This document shows positions 26,390 through 35,746 of a stretch of 64,000 nt of DNA, piece after piece. The position numbers and the translations under genes are program-made. This DNA comes from an uncultured Cytophagales bacterium (GTDB lineage: Bacteria > Bacteroidota > Bacteroidia > Cytophagales > Thermoflexibacteraceae). The notes under the pieces were generated by a model, which ran no database searches, had not been told where the DNA came from, and worked only from the letters and a program-made list of their open reading frames with translations. Position 1 is the stretch's first letter; the number at the start of each line of letters is the position of its first letter. Where the stretch lies: the NCBI GenBank assembly GCA_938039675.1, contig CALHUI010000017.1:1-64000 (forward strand). Direction: 5' to 3'.

Positions 26390-28747
26390 TTAAAAACCAA
26401 ACTTAAAGCCGCCCAACAGATAGCCGCTCAGGATAGCACGCTCAGAAACCATGATGCTGTTATTGGTAAATGCCGCCGTTACAATCTGATTCTTGCCCAT
26501 ATTGGCAATATTATTACCACTGATGAACCATTCGTGGCGCTTACCTTTCGGAGTATGGCGCAGCGACGGATTGATGAAGAAAATTTCATTGGAATTAATC
26601 TGCGCGTTCTGATAGCGGTATTCCAGCATCAGTTCCCAGACTAACTGCCCATACTTCCCGCGAAACTTTGTATAGGGCTGCCAGCTGCGGAAGGTATTGA
26701 GGCGGTCTGAAAAAGCATAATATGACCGCGTCATGGTAAAGCCCAAACCAAGTTCTGTCTGAAAAACAGGCTCTTTGAAAAGGGTGTAAATACTGCCCCG
26801 ATAGTTCAGCATACGTATAGTAAAGCGTGAAGGATTGCTGCCCTCAAAATTATCGCCTTCGCGATGTACCGCTACGATGTTATTCTTGATGCCCAAGGGC
26901 AGGCGGCGAAACTTGTGGTCATAGTTACCAAATGCCTGAATCGCCTCCGAAAACGGCGCAAACAAGGTGCGAAGTACCACCGTACTGCGGTCTATGGATT
27001 CCGACACATTGATAATTTCATTAACAGAACGCACGTACATGACGTACGCAAACAACATACTACCTTTCAGCATATTCATGCGGCGCAGGTTGAAAGTAAG
27101 ATTCTCGCTGCGCATAGGGGTGCTGCCAACTATTTCGCCGTTTTGTGTAAATGTCCGGTAATCCCTGATGAACGGGTGTGTGAGCAATTGCTCGGCAACA
27201 GCATAGCGGTGGCTGACTTTCCACTGCAAAGAAAGCTGACTTTCGCCGACTTGTTTGGAAAGTTCTATGTCCGGTTCAAACAACCAGCGACCGTTGTTGG
27301 CAGTAGCCGCTGTTGCCGTGCCCGCATCCAGCCGATGATCAAGGTAGAGCGCCTGTGCCGTAAATTTAAGTTCTGCCACGCGCCCCAATGCCTGCATGGT
27401 TTGTATGCCGCCCTTGTAGAGGCTGTTGGCAAGGCGTAAATCGTTGCGCGGCTCATTTTCAGCAAGCTGCCAACGATTTTCCAACTGCTGATTTTTATGC
27501 TCAAAGCCTGCAAAAAAACTTACAAAATGCCGTGTATTCTGCTTCCTGCTCAGTTCACTGCGCAATGAGTAGAACTGGTCGCGGGTTTGCAGCGGTTGCT
27601 CTAAGCTGAAATCCTCTGCGGGAAACGACAGCCCCAAAAAAGGTGCGGCACTACGGATAGCCAGTAATTGGTCATTGGTAGCATAGTGTTGCAAGGCGCG
27701 ACCTTTCCATATCCGGCGCGGGCTGAGCCTGCGGATATACGTAGCCTGCTGCCCAATGCTGAAATTGCGATTGCGCAGGCGGGTTTGTACATCCAGCGCC
27801 CCCTCGGCGCGGTTATTGACCAAAGACTCCTCCATACGGTCGCCCGAAGGATTGTAAGTAAAGCTGTATTTGAGGTAATTATCATCATTCGGCTCGTGGG
27901 TGAGGTTGAGCATAACTGAGCCAAACAACACGGCAGTGCGTATTGTTAAAATCGCTGATGAGTGCTTTGTTACCGCCTGAACCAAACATAAACAAATTGC
28001 TGTGCACCGTGTAGCGATTGCCCGCCCCCGTGCTCAGGTTGCCCGTGGGTCTGCCTTTGAACTCATCTTTCAGCAGCACGTTCATCACAATGCCATTGCT
28101 TGAATTGTCTAAGTTGCTTTCCTTGTACTTGGTGTGTAGCTCCACTTCCTTCACCATATCGGCAGAAAGGTTCTGCGTTGCCATCTGGTGCTTGTTGCCA
28201 AAAAAATCATTGTTTTCTATCATGATTTTCCTGATAGGCTTGCCCTGATACGATACATTGCCGTTTTCATCTACCGAAATGCCGAGTAGTTTTTTCAGTG
28301 CCTCGCCCAAGTTTTTTTCTGTGCCGTCGCGCACTGCATCTATGTTATAGAAAATCGTATCGCCCCTGATTTTAAAGGTAGAAGGCGGATAGCCGGGGAT
28401 GATGATTTCTTTGAGCACTCTGGCCTTATCGGTGCTTAACTCTACAAAAAACTCATTTTTTGCTCGCTTAGGTCAATGTATTTCTCTTCGGGCAGGTAAC
28501 CCATCGCCGTTACCTTGAGCAGGTAGCGCCCCGGCTCCTGCGGCTTGAGGCGAAACTTACCTTCCTAATCGGCTATGGCAAAGGCCAGCACCGCCGTAGT
28601 CTCCGGTTACAGCAACTGCACATTGGCGCGGGCAACGGGCTGACGTGTGGCCATATCTATCGCCTGCCCCGTTAGCGGAACCTGCGCAAAAAGCATTGCA
28701 GGGAGTGTAAGCAGGATGCTTATATAAAAAAAGACTCGTTGCCACAT
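26390..28747 (-). pseudogene. Decayed TonB-dependent receptor-like outer-membrane protein
   Basis: Reading from the ATG at 28747, a signal peptide (ending AMLFAQ) and a carboxypeptidase-regulatory-like domain (LTGQAIDMATRQPVARANVQ) are interrupted by in-frame TAA (28607-28609) and TAG (28565-28567). A frameshift near 28455, where the run CAAAAAATGAG lacks one A, breaks YIDLSEQK from EFFVELSTDKARVL. A second compensating shift near 27940 separates the plug-like region from a ~520-residue barrel ending GGFKFGF. All parts are present in order and total about 786 codons, so this is a full-length gene that decayed, not a fragment. It follows the GLPGLI pseudogene, its usual partner in Bacteroidota. 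Confidence 0.88.
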
Positions 28748-28789
28748 TAGTTAGGGTTTTCTTTTACACGAATCAATTGAAAATTCGTC

Positions 28790-29586
28790 TTAATTTTTAT
28801 TGGAGGGATTTAGTGGATTTTTCATAATTTCTTTCTTCAAAGATTCTACATCAATAGAAGACTTTACATTCATTATTCGCTGTGGCAGCTCCTCTGTTTT
28901 GATAAGCTCACCCTCAGTAGGCTACTTGATGACTCGCTCACTGATAAAGCTGATTTTATTAGCCTCAATCGTTAAGTAAGGACTTTCAATTTTTAATATC
29001 AATCCGGGTAGACCATGAAAGTCAGCCGGACCATTTGAAATGGGGATGGTATCAGTGAACCATGCTTCTATAGTAATCCCTTTTTTAGTTACATAAAATG
29101 CCTTGCGACAATTCATTCCTTCTATTACGGATACCTCGTTTAATATGGTCCGGTTTTTATCGCTTATCTAATCTTCTGTACGAAATGAAGCATTTTGGAC
29201 TTTGTACACAAACAACATTAAGCCTGTATCAAATGATTTAAAAATCTTGCGCAGTACTTTATTAACGGTCAAGGTTCCAGGCAATACACCTCGCTGACCA
29301 TCCTCTTTATTTAAAGGAACTTTCTGAGTGTTCTGATCAGGTGGTTTAATTGCACTGCCCGATGCAGGCCCGGTTTCTTCATAAATAGAGACATTCTTAC
29401 CTGCAATCAATACTCCGGGGTAAACTGATTAATCTTTCTTAATTCAGGCGGAGTGTTCATATCTAGCTGGTAATCCTTCATCCGTTGCATGTATTGAACT
29501 TCTACCCAGCGCTCAGTAGGCTGGGCTGTGGCTACAAAGAATAAGAATTGCAGCAAAACGAACGATAACAATCTTATATAGGTCAT
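28790..29586 (-). pseudogene. Decayed GLPGLI family gene
   Basis: From the ATG at 29586, a signal peptide (LFFVATAQ) begins a GLPGLI-type protein. The family motif appears as FHGLPGLILKIE near 29000. A frameshift near 29415-29425 splits KINQF from PGVLIAGKN, and two in-frame TAG codons (29168-29170, 28922-28924) cut the remaining frame. The C-terminus continues sensibly to a TAA at 28790, so the loss is by point changes. GLPGLI proteins are small secreted proteins of unknown role, commonly encoded next to outer-membrane barrels like the one downstream. Confidence 0.87.
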
Positions 29587-29668
29587 TTGATTATGTATTA
29601 AGAGTTATAAATCATTAGAAGATGAGAGCATTTAACAATAATCTCATCTTCTAATAACTATGATTGGC

Positions 29669-29959
29669 TTACGGCAAAAAATAACAGTCTGGCGTCCCTG
29701 ATATCTCCATAGTACCTGTACAATCAGGACTAATTGTGAGCCGTAAGGAATATTCGTAACGTACTGTGAATGTCGGCCCACCCTCTACAGTAGGAACAGT
29801 AAAATCTTGTGTGCCTGTTCCAATATACTCACCTGCAATATCATCACAGTCGCCAATCATAACTTTCTTAGGCGCACTTGCGCCCGTAGATTCCGGTGTA
29901 ACCAACACTGCCATAGCAAACACCGCCACAGCAACCATCATTTTAATCATGTTTTTCAT
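29669..29959 (-). CDS. Small secreted protein of unknown function
   Basis: A 96-residue protein with a clear signal peptide (MIKMMVAVAVFAMAVLV, then TPESTGASA). The mature part of about 65 residues has four Cys (GDCDDIAGEYIG, SPDCTGTMEISG, TPDCYFL gives three, plus none in between), alternating beta-like segments, and ends YFLP. I recognise no family. It is intact although the two genes downstream of it on the same strand are decayed. It may be the first member of their former operon or a separate unit. ATGs at codons 4, 7 and 8 are alternative starts. Confidence 0.55.
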   Translation of the reverse strand: MKNMIKMMVAVAVFAMAVLVTPESTGASAPKKVMIGDCDDIAGEYIGTGTQDFTVPTVEGGPTFTVRYEYSLRLTISPDCTGTMEISGTPDCYFLP

Positions 29960-30416
29960 CTGTTTTTGAATTTAGGTTAAACATGACGCAATAAATAGAT
30001 AAATCAATAAGTAAGCAGATAAGCAAATTATCGGTAGTGTTTTTTTCATATACCCAATTTTAACAGTTAATCAAGTTAACTATTATAATCAAAATGATAT
30101 TCACAACATAAAAAGTTGAAATAAAAGACCACATAATAACATCATACTTACCAACTGGCTTATTTGCTCGTCTTTATCTGCTTTCCATACGTATTGCGCT
30201 CCATTTCCGCTTGCCTGCATCAGTTTTTCTATCAATTTTTCCTATGTAATTAGTTTAATGTCCGCAAATCTCTTGGTATTTACGAGGGGTAAGGTATTAA
30301 AAATTAGCAATTGATGATTTCAGCTGCCAAAAAATTCCTATCAAACATATGCAATACGACTCAATTTGTTTACCTATTTAGCAGCAGTATATGTAATCAA
30401 TCTATCATACAAACAA
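29960..30416. other. AT-rich spacer with one possible tiny ORF
   Basis: No recognised gene. A minus-strand frame at 30101-30235 (TTG start, or ATG giving 39 residues) has a charged N-terminal half (NGAQYVWKADKDEQI) and a hydrophobic tail (LVSMMLLCGLLFQLFML). It could be a small membrane protein or the relic of a longer gene, as a TAG lies just upstream in frame. The rest shows no coding signal. Confidence 0.3.
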
Positions 30417-30450
30417 AAACAGCCTTCCGCTTTTTGGCAGAAGGCTGTTT
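30417..30450 (-). terminator. Terminator of rpoB
   Basis: AAACAGCCTTC / GAAGGCTGTTT is a perfect 11-bp stem with a 12-base loop. On the minus strand it is followed by a T-rich tract, and it begins 25 bases after the rpoB stop. It marks rpoB as the end of its transcript, with no rpoC following. Confidence 0.92.
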
Positions 30451-30474
30451 TACAGCAGTTTATATTACTATCAG

Positions 30475-33400
30475 TTAGTCCATCGTAACTTCCAGTGCCA
30501 GACCACGCAATTCGTGAATCAACACGTTGAACGATTCAGGAATATTCGGCTTGGACATATTTTCACCTTTTACAATGCACTCGTAGGCTTTCGCACGTCC
30601 GGCAACATCGTCAGATTTGATGGTCAGAATTTCCTGCAAAATATTGGATGCACCGAAGGCTTCCAATGCCCACACTTCCATCTCGCCAAAACGCTGTCCG
30701 CCGAATTGGGCTTTACCGCCAAGCGGCTGTTGTGTAATGAGAGAGTACGGGCCGATAGAGCGTGCGTGCATTTTATCATCTACCAAGTGCCCCAGTTTGA
30801 GCATGTAGATAACCCCGACAGTAACTTTTTGGTCAAACGGTTCTCCGGTGAGGCCATCGTATAGCACCGTTCGTCCCCATGCAGGCAGGCCTGCTTCGGC
30901 CAGTTCTTTCTGCACGTCATTTTCTGTTGCACCGTCAAAGATGGGGGTTGCATATTTGCGTCCTAAAACTGAGCCTGCCCAACCAAGAACGGTTTCGTAA
31001 ATCTGACCGATATTCATACGGGAAGGTACACCCAGTGGGTTAAGTACAATATCTACAGGCGTACCGTCTTCTAAAAAAGGCATGTCCTCTTCGCGAACGA
31101 TGCGCGCAACAACACCTTTGTTACCGTGGCGACCAGCCATTTTATCGCCTACTTTCAACTTACGCTTTTTGGCAACATAAACCTTCGCCAACTGCACAAT
31201 GCCTGCGGGCAATTCATCACCTACTTCAAGAGTAAAGCGGTCGCGCTTGAACGTACCCGTAACTTCATTGCGTTTGATGTTGTAATTTTTCACCAGTTTG
31301 GCAATCAGGCCGTTAATGCGCTCATCGTCTGTCCATCCGTCCAAGTTGATATCAGCAATCAGGTTTGCTTCCTCGGGGACGTTGTAGTTGCTTTCATCGC
31401 GATAGGCATTCTTTGGCGGGAACAGATTGCTTTCAATGTTCGCACGGGTAAACTTCATGCCTTTGGCAATAATTTCATCGCCAAATTTGTGATAAACACC
31501 TCTGCTGGTTTTACCGTCCAGCAGTAAGAACATCTTGTCAATCATTTCAGCACGCAATGCCAGCAACTGCTTGCTATACTTAGTTTTCAGCGCTTCTACA
31601 TCGCGCTTCATACGCGCGCGCACGTCTTTATCTTTTTTCGGACGCGTAAATAGTTTTGTATCAATTACTACGCCGCGCATAGAAGGAGGCGCTTTCATAG
31701 ATGCGTCTTTTACGTCACCAGCCTTGTCTCCGAAAATGGCACGCAGCAGTTTTTCTTCCGGTGTCGGGTCAGTTTCACCTTTTGGCGTAATTTTACCAAT
31801 CAGGATATCACCTTCTTTTACCTCTGCTCCTACGCGAATGATACCGTTTTCGTCCAAATTTTTAACGGCTTCCTCGCTCACATTCGGGATTTCAGAAGTC
31901 AGTTCCTCCTCCCCGCGTTTAGTATCGCGCACTTCCAGTTCAAACTCTTCTATGTGAATGGAAGTAAAAATGTCTTCCCGAACCACTTTTTCGGAAATAA
32001 CAATTGCATCCTCGAAGTTGTATCCTTGCCAAGGCATAAATGCCACTTTCAAGTTACGCCCTAAGGCAAGTTCGCCATTATTGGTTGCATAACCTTCACA
32101 AAGTACCTGCCCTTTGGTAACGCGTTGTCCTTTTTTAACAATGGGTTTCAGATTGATGCAGGTATCTTGATTGGTACGGCGGAACTTGGTTAGCTTGTAA
32201 GTTGTTAGGTTGCCTTCAAAACTTACCAGCAGGTCATCGTCGGAAAGGTCGTAACGAATGACAATTTTATTGGCATCTACATAGTCCACTACGCCATCGC
32301 CTTCGGCTACAACCAGTGTGCGTGAGTCAATTGCTACGCGTTTTTCAAGACCAGTACCTACAATTGGTGCTTCGGGGCGCAACAGTGGCACTGCCTGACG
32401 CTGCATGTTTGAACCCATCAGCGCACGGTTCGCATCGTCATGCTCTAAGAACGGAATCAGCGAAGCCGCCACCGATACGATTTGGTTAGGAGCAACATCT
32501 ATATAGGTCAGTTCGGTAGGCTCTACAATCGGGAAGTCGCCTTCAAAACGGGCTTTCACGCGGTCAATTTCAAATTCGCCGTTGGCATTCACCGCTGCGT
32601 TGGCCTGTGCGATGTAGTGATTATCCTCTTCCTCTGCCGTCAGATACACCACGTGGCTGTTATCAATATCTACCTTGCCGCCTTGTACCTTGCGGTAAGG
32701 GGTTTCAATGAAGCCCATAGAGTTTACTTTGGCGTGTACACAAAGCGACGAAATCAGACCGATATTCGGGCCTTCCGGTGTTTCAATGGTACACAGGCGG
32801 CCGTAGTGGGTATAGTGAACGTCGCGCACCTCAAAACCTGCACGCTCGCGGCTCAAACCACCGGGGCCGAGAGCAGACATACGGCGCTTGTGGGTGATTT
32901 CTGCCAGCGGGTTGGTCTGATCCATGAACTGGCTCAATTGGTTGGTACCAAAGAACGAGTTAATCACCGAAGACAGCGTACGGGCATTAATCAAATCCAC
33001 AGGTTTGAAATCTTCGTTATCGCGCACGTTCATGCGTTCTTTAATGGTACGCGCCATACGCGCCAAACCTATGCCAAATTGCGCATACAACTGCTCGCCC
33101 ACAGTGCGGACACGGCGGTTGCTCAGGTGGTCAATATCATCAACAATCGCTTTTGAGTTAATCAGTGTGATGAGATACTTAATGATTTCAATGATGTCTT
33201 CCTTAGTCAGCACACGCACATCCATGCTTGTACTGAGGTTCAACTTCTTGTTGATACGGTAACGACCAACTTCGCCCAAATCATAGCGCTTATCGCTGAA
33301 AAACAGGCTTTGGATGATTTCGCGGGCGGTTACTTCATCAGGAGCTTCTGTATTGCGCAATTGGCGATAAATCTGCTCAACTGCCTCTTTTTCGGAGTTA

Positions 33401-34347
33401 GACGTATCTTTTTGAAGCGTATTATAAATAATGGCGTAGTCAAACGCATTGATGTCTTCGCGGTGGAGGATAACGGAAGACACGCCCGAGTCAAGGATAA
33501 GGTCAATATCTTCTGCTTCCAAGATGTGCTCTCGCTCAAATATCACATCATGGCGCATAATATTGTACAACTCGTCGGTTTCTTCATCGGTGAAGTCTTC
33601 GTACCAAGTTTTCAGCACCCTTGCTGCCAATTTGCGACCAACAGCCAATTGCAGATTTTCGCGGGTGGCAGGTACTTCTTCCGACAGACCAAAGATATCC
33701 AGAATATCTTTATCTGAACCATAACCGATGGCACGAAGCAGGGTAGTTACCGGAAATTTCTTCTTACGGTCAATGTAGGCATACATGACGTTGTTCACGT
33801 CTGTTGCAAACTCAATCCACGAACCCTTGAACGGAATAATACGGGCAGAGTACAACTTCGTACCGTTCGTGTGCTTGCTTTGCGCAAAGAATACGCCCGG
33901 CGAACGGTGCAACTGCGATACAATAACGCGCTCGGCACCGTTGATAACAAACGAACCGCGAGGAGTCATGTAAGGAATATTTCCTAAGAACACTTCCTGC
34001 TCGATGGTTTCAAAGTCCTCATTATCCTTATCGTTGCATGAAAGACGCAACTTAGCTTTGAGCGGCACGTTGTAGCTCAGTCCGCGGTCAATGCACTCAT
34101 CAATTGAATACTTGGGCGGATCGACCAAGTAGTCAATAAATTCTAGCACAAAATTTTCGCGAGAGTCTGAAATAGGAAAGTTTTCTTTGAATACTTTGAA
34201 CAACCCTTCGTGCTGACGTTTCTCGGCAGGGGTTTCTAATTGGAAGAAATCCTTAAAAGACTGCAACTGCACGTCAAGAAAGTCCGGATACTCCAAATGA
34301 TGATTTATGGAAGAAAAGTTGATTCTTCCGTCAATGACTTTAGCCAA
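30475..34347 (-). CDS. rpoB: RNA polymerase beta subunit
   Basis: A 1290-residue, full-length beta subunit of the Bacteroidota type (start [20 protein letters not shown], end [16 protein letters not shown]). The rifampicin region reads [20 protein letters not shown] then [20 protein letters not shown], the susceptible-type sequence at the usual resistance positions. Later blocks include [39 protein letters not shown] and [12 protein letters not shown] (active-site and switch regions). The only usable start is TTG (complement of 34345-34347), because TGA lies three codons upstream. Unlike the usual rplKAJL-rpoBC cluster, it stands alone: a divergent gene lies upstream and a terminator plus pseudogenes lie downstream. 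Confidence 0.98.
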   Translation of the reverse strand: MAKVIDGRINFSSINHHLEYPDFLDVQLQSFKDFFQLETPAEKRQHEGLFKVFKENFPISDSRENFVLEFIDYLVDPPKYSIDECIDRGLSYNVPLKAKLRLSCNDKDNEDFETIEQEVFLGNIPYMTPRGSFVINGAERVIVSQLHRSPGVFFAQSKHTNGTKLYSARIIPFKGSWIEFATDVNNVMYAYIDRKKKFPVTTLLRAIGYGSDKDILDIFGLSEEVPATRENLQLAVGRKLAARVLKTWYEDFTDEETDELYNIMRHDVIFEREHILEAEDIDLILDSGVSSVILHREDINAFDYAIIYNTLQKDTSNSEKEAVEQIYRQLRNTEAPDEVTAREIIQSLFFSDKRYDLGEVGRYRINKKLNLSTSMDVRVLTKEDIIEIIKYLITLINSKAIVDDIDHLSNRRVRTVGEQLYAQFGIGLARMARTIKERMNVRDNEDFKPVDLINARTLSSVINSFFGTNQLSQFMDQTNPLAEITHKRRMSALGPGGLSRERAGFEVRDVHYTHYGRLCTIETPEGPNIGLISSLCVHAKVNSMGFIETPYRKVQGGKVDIDNSHVVYLTAEEEDNHYIAQANAAVNANGEFEIDRVKARFEGDFPIVEPTELTYIDVAPNQIVSVAASLIPFLEHDDANRALMGSNMQRQAVPLLRPEAPIVGTGLEKRVAIDSRTLVVAEGDGVVDYVDANKIVIRYDLSDDDLLVSFEGNLTTYKLTKFRRTNQDTCINLKPIVKKGQRVTKGQVLCEGYATNNGELALGRNLKVAFMPWQGYNFEDAIVISEKVVREDIFTSIHIEEFELEVRDTKRGEEELTSEIPNVSEEAVKNLDENGIIRVGAEVKEGDILIGKITPKGETDPTPEEKLLRAIFGDKAGDVKDASMKAPPSMRGVVIDTKLFTRPKKDKDVRARMKRDVEALKTKYSKQLLALRAEMIDKMFLLLDGKTSRGVYHKFGDEIIAKGMKFTRANIESNLFPPKNAYRDESNYNVPEEANLIADINLDGWTDDERINGLIAKLVKNYNIKRNEVTGTFKRDRFTLEVGDELPAGIVQLAKVYVAKKRKLKVGDKMAGRHGNKGVVARIVREEDMPFLEDGTPVDIVLNPLGVPSRMNIGQIYETVLGWAGSVLGRKYATPIFDGATENDVQKELAEAGLPAWGRTVLYDGLTGEPFDQKVTVGVIYMLKLGHLVDDKMHARSIGPYSLITQQPLGGKAQFGGQRFGEMEVWALEAFGASNILQEILTIKSDDVAGRAKAYECIVKGENMSKPNIPESFNVLIHELRGLALEVTMD

Positions 34348-34394
34348 AGTATTTCAGGTTTTTATGGTGAACAACTATTATTTGCCCGGTTAGC

Positions 34395-34418
34395 AGCGAC
34401 TATCCAACAGATGTCGCT
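34395..34418 (-). promoter_or_regulatory. Hairpin in the rpoB 5' leader
   Basis: AGCGAC (34395-34400) and GTCGCT (34413-34418) can pair as a 6-bp stem with a 12-base loop in the rpoB leader, about 50 bases before the start codon. It might be a regulatory element, but a stem this short can occur by chance. Confidence 0.3.
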
Positions 34419-34447
34419 TCTGTTATTGTATAGCCGCTTTGAATCCG

Positions 34448-34477
34448 CAAACTTAGGCCAAAAAAATTTTTGTTCAA
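34448..34477 (-). promoter_or_regulatory. Promoter of rpoB
   Basis: On the minus strand, TTG (complement of 34475-34477), exactly 19 bases, then TAAGTTTG (complement of 34448-34455): a perfect match to the Bacteroidota promoter pattern. It predicts a leader of about 95 bases before the TTG start codon. A second -7-like box (TACCTTTG, complement of 34525-34532) lies further upstream. Confidence 0.7.
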
Positions 34478-34495
34478 AAATTAGCTGTGTAATTC

Positions 34496-34524
34496 TTGTA
34501 CGGAAAAATTTTTTCTTACCTTCG
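34496..34524 (+). promoter_or_regulatory. Promoter of the coiled-coil membrane protein gene
   Basis: TTG at 34496-34498, 18 bases, then TACCTTCG at 34517-34524 (one mismatch to TAnnTTTG). The box abuts a minus-strand -7 box, together forming an inverted repeat TACCTT-CGCA-AAGGTA at 34517-34532. Confidence 0.5.
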
Positions 34525-34622
34525 CAAAGGTATTTCTTACTGTAAATGAATTAAATACATGCCTTTACTTAAAGAAATAATTTCACTGTCATTGTATCCC
34601 CAATTTTAACCCTCTTTTGCTT

Positions 34623-35681
34623 ATGAATAACAAAGGAACTGTGGCAGCCGTGATAGCTGTCCTTTTGGCAACCACACTAATTGCCGGTGCGATATGGGTC
34701 AATCGAACCAACACCGAGCGCGACCAGAAAGCATTGAAAGAATTGCGCTCCGATTTGGATGAGCTTGCCTCACGCTATGATGCCGAAATTAATAACACAC
34801 AAGGCGGCTTCCCCTATCCGAATGCTGATTCGGTACGCGTAGAACTGGCACAGCTTGCCGAAGCCGTGAATGCCGACAGAAGTATTTTATCGGGCAAACC
34901 CAACGAAGCTGCCGCCAAACTGGAACAGATTCGCGCCAATAAAATACAGTATGAGCGTCGTTTGAACGATATTATCGCCTCTCGCGACCGCAGCATCGGC
35001 AATTACATCGGCGACCTGAAAAGCCGGTTGGCAAAAACCAAAGCTGACTTGGACGAAGCCATGAAGAAAAACCGCAGCCTGAGCGGACAATTGAGCAAAA
35101 CCATCAAACTGTTTAAAGGTGCGCAGAAAGAACTGGAAGCCCTCAAAGCAGAAAAAGCTCGCTTTGACCAAATGTACCAGGAACAAAGTGCTATCCTGTT
35201 GAAACTTGACAGCGTAGTAGCTGAAAACGAAAAACTTCGCGATGCACTGACTGCTGCTGAGTCCATCATTAAACAACAAGAAGAGCAGATTCGCACCATG
35301 CAGGCGCGTACTTCTACCTCTGTGGCCAAACGCGTGTACGATTTCAGAGCTAAGTACCTGTTCAAGCGCGGCTTAGGCAAAGACTACGACGTAGAACTCA
35401 AAGGACAAACGCATAACGCCGGACGTGTAGATAAAATCACTGTTACTTTCCGCATTGGCGAGCAAATGTTTGATGAAGGTGCAGACCGCACGCTGTATGT
35501 CACCCTGTATCGCAACGGTCAGCCTTACCGCTTCATCAACACAGCGGTTACACCTGCTGCCAACGGTATGGTAACACGCGAATTTGATATCAAACCTAAG
35601 TTAGAAACAGGTAAATATACCTTCCGCGTTACTTACCAAAACCAACAGGTAATGGACGACTACAATTTTGAAATCAAGTAA
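34623..35681 (+). CDS. Membrane-anchored coiled-coil protein with C-terminal beta domain
   Basis: A 352-residue protein of unknown family. One N-terminal membrane helix (VAAVIAVLLATTLIAGAIWV, residues 7-26) is followed by about 200 residues of heptad-rich, charged coiled coil (residues 35-240), then a ~110-residue beta-rich domain (YDVELKGQTHNAGRVDKITV ... YTFRVTYQNQQVMDDYNFEI). The layout suggests a periplasmic stalk carrying a small sandwich domain. It is divergent from rpoB. The start is the ATG at 34623; an in-frame TTG two codons upstream is less likely. Confidence 0.8.
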   Translation: MNNKGTVAAVIAVLLATTLIAGAIWVNRTNTERDQKALKELRSDLDELASRYDAEINNTQGGFPYPNADSVRVELAQLAEAVNADRSILSGKPNEAAAKLEQIRANKIQYERRLNDIIASRDRSIGNYIGDLKSRLAKTKADLDEAMKKNRSLSGQLSKTIKLFKGAQKELEALKAEKARFDQMYQEQSAILLKLDSVVAENEKLRDALTAAESIIKQQEEQIRTMQARTSTSVAKRVYDFRAKYLFKRGLGKDYDVELKGQTHNAGRVDKITVTFRIGEQMFDEGADRTLYVTLYRNGQPYRFINTAVTPAANGMVTREFDIKPKLETGKYTFRVTYQNQQVMDDYNFEIK

Positions 35682-35746
35682 AGCATAATCCAAATTTTCC
35701 AGCAAGCCCTGAGGACTGTCCTTAGGGCTTGTTTACATGCGACTTT

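Noticed and set aside
28565-29170. Recoding of TAG as glutamine in the two broken genes
   Set aside because: Genes such as rdgB and both recQ copies use TAG as a normal stop, and frameshifts are also present, so decay is the simpler explanation.
32482-33156. Long plus-strand open frames within rpoB
   Set aside because: They are antisense to strongly conserved RpoB sequence.
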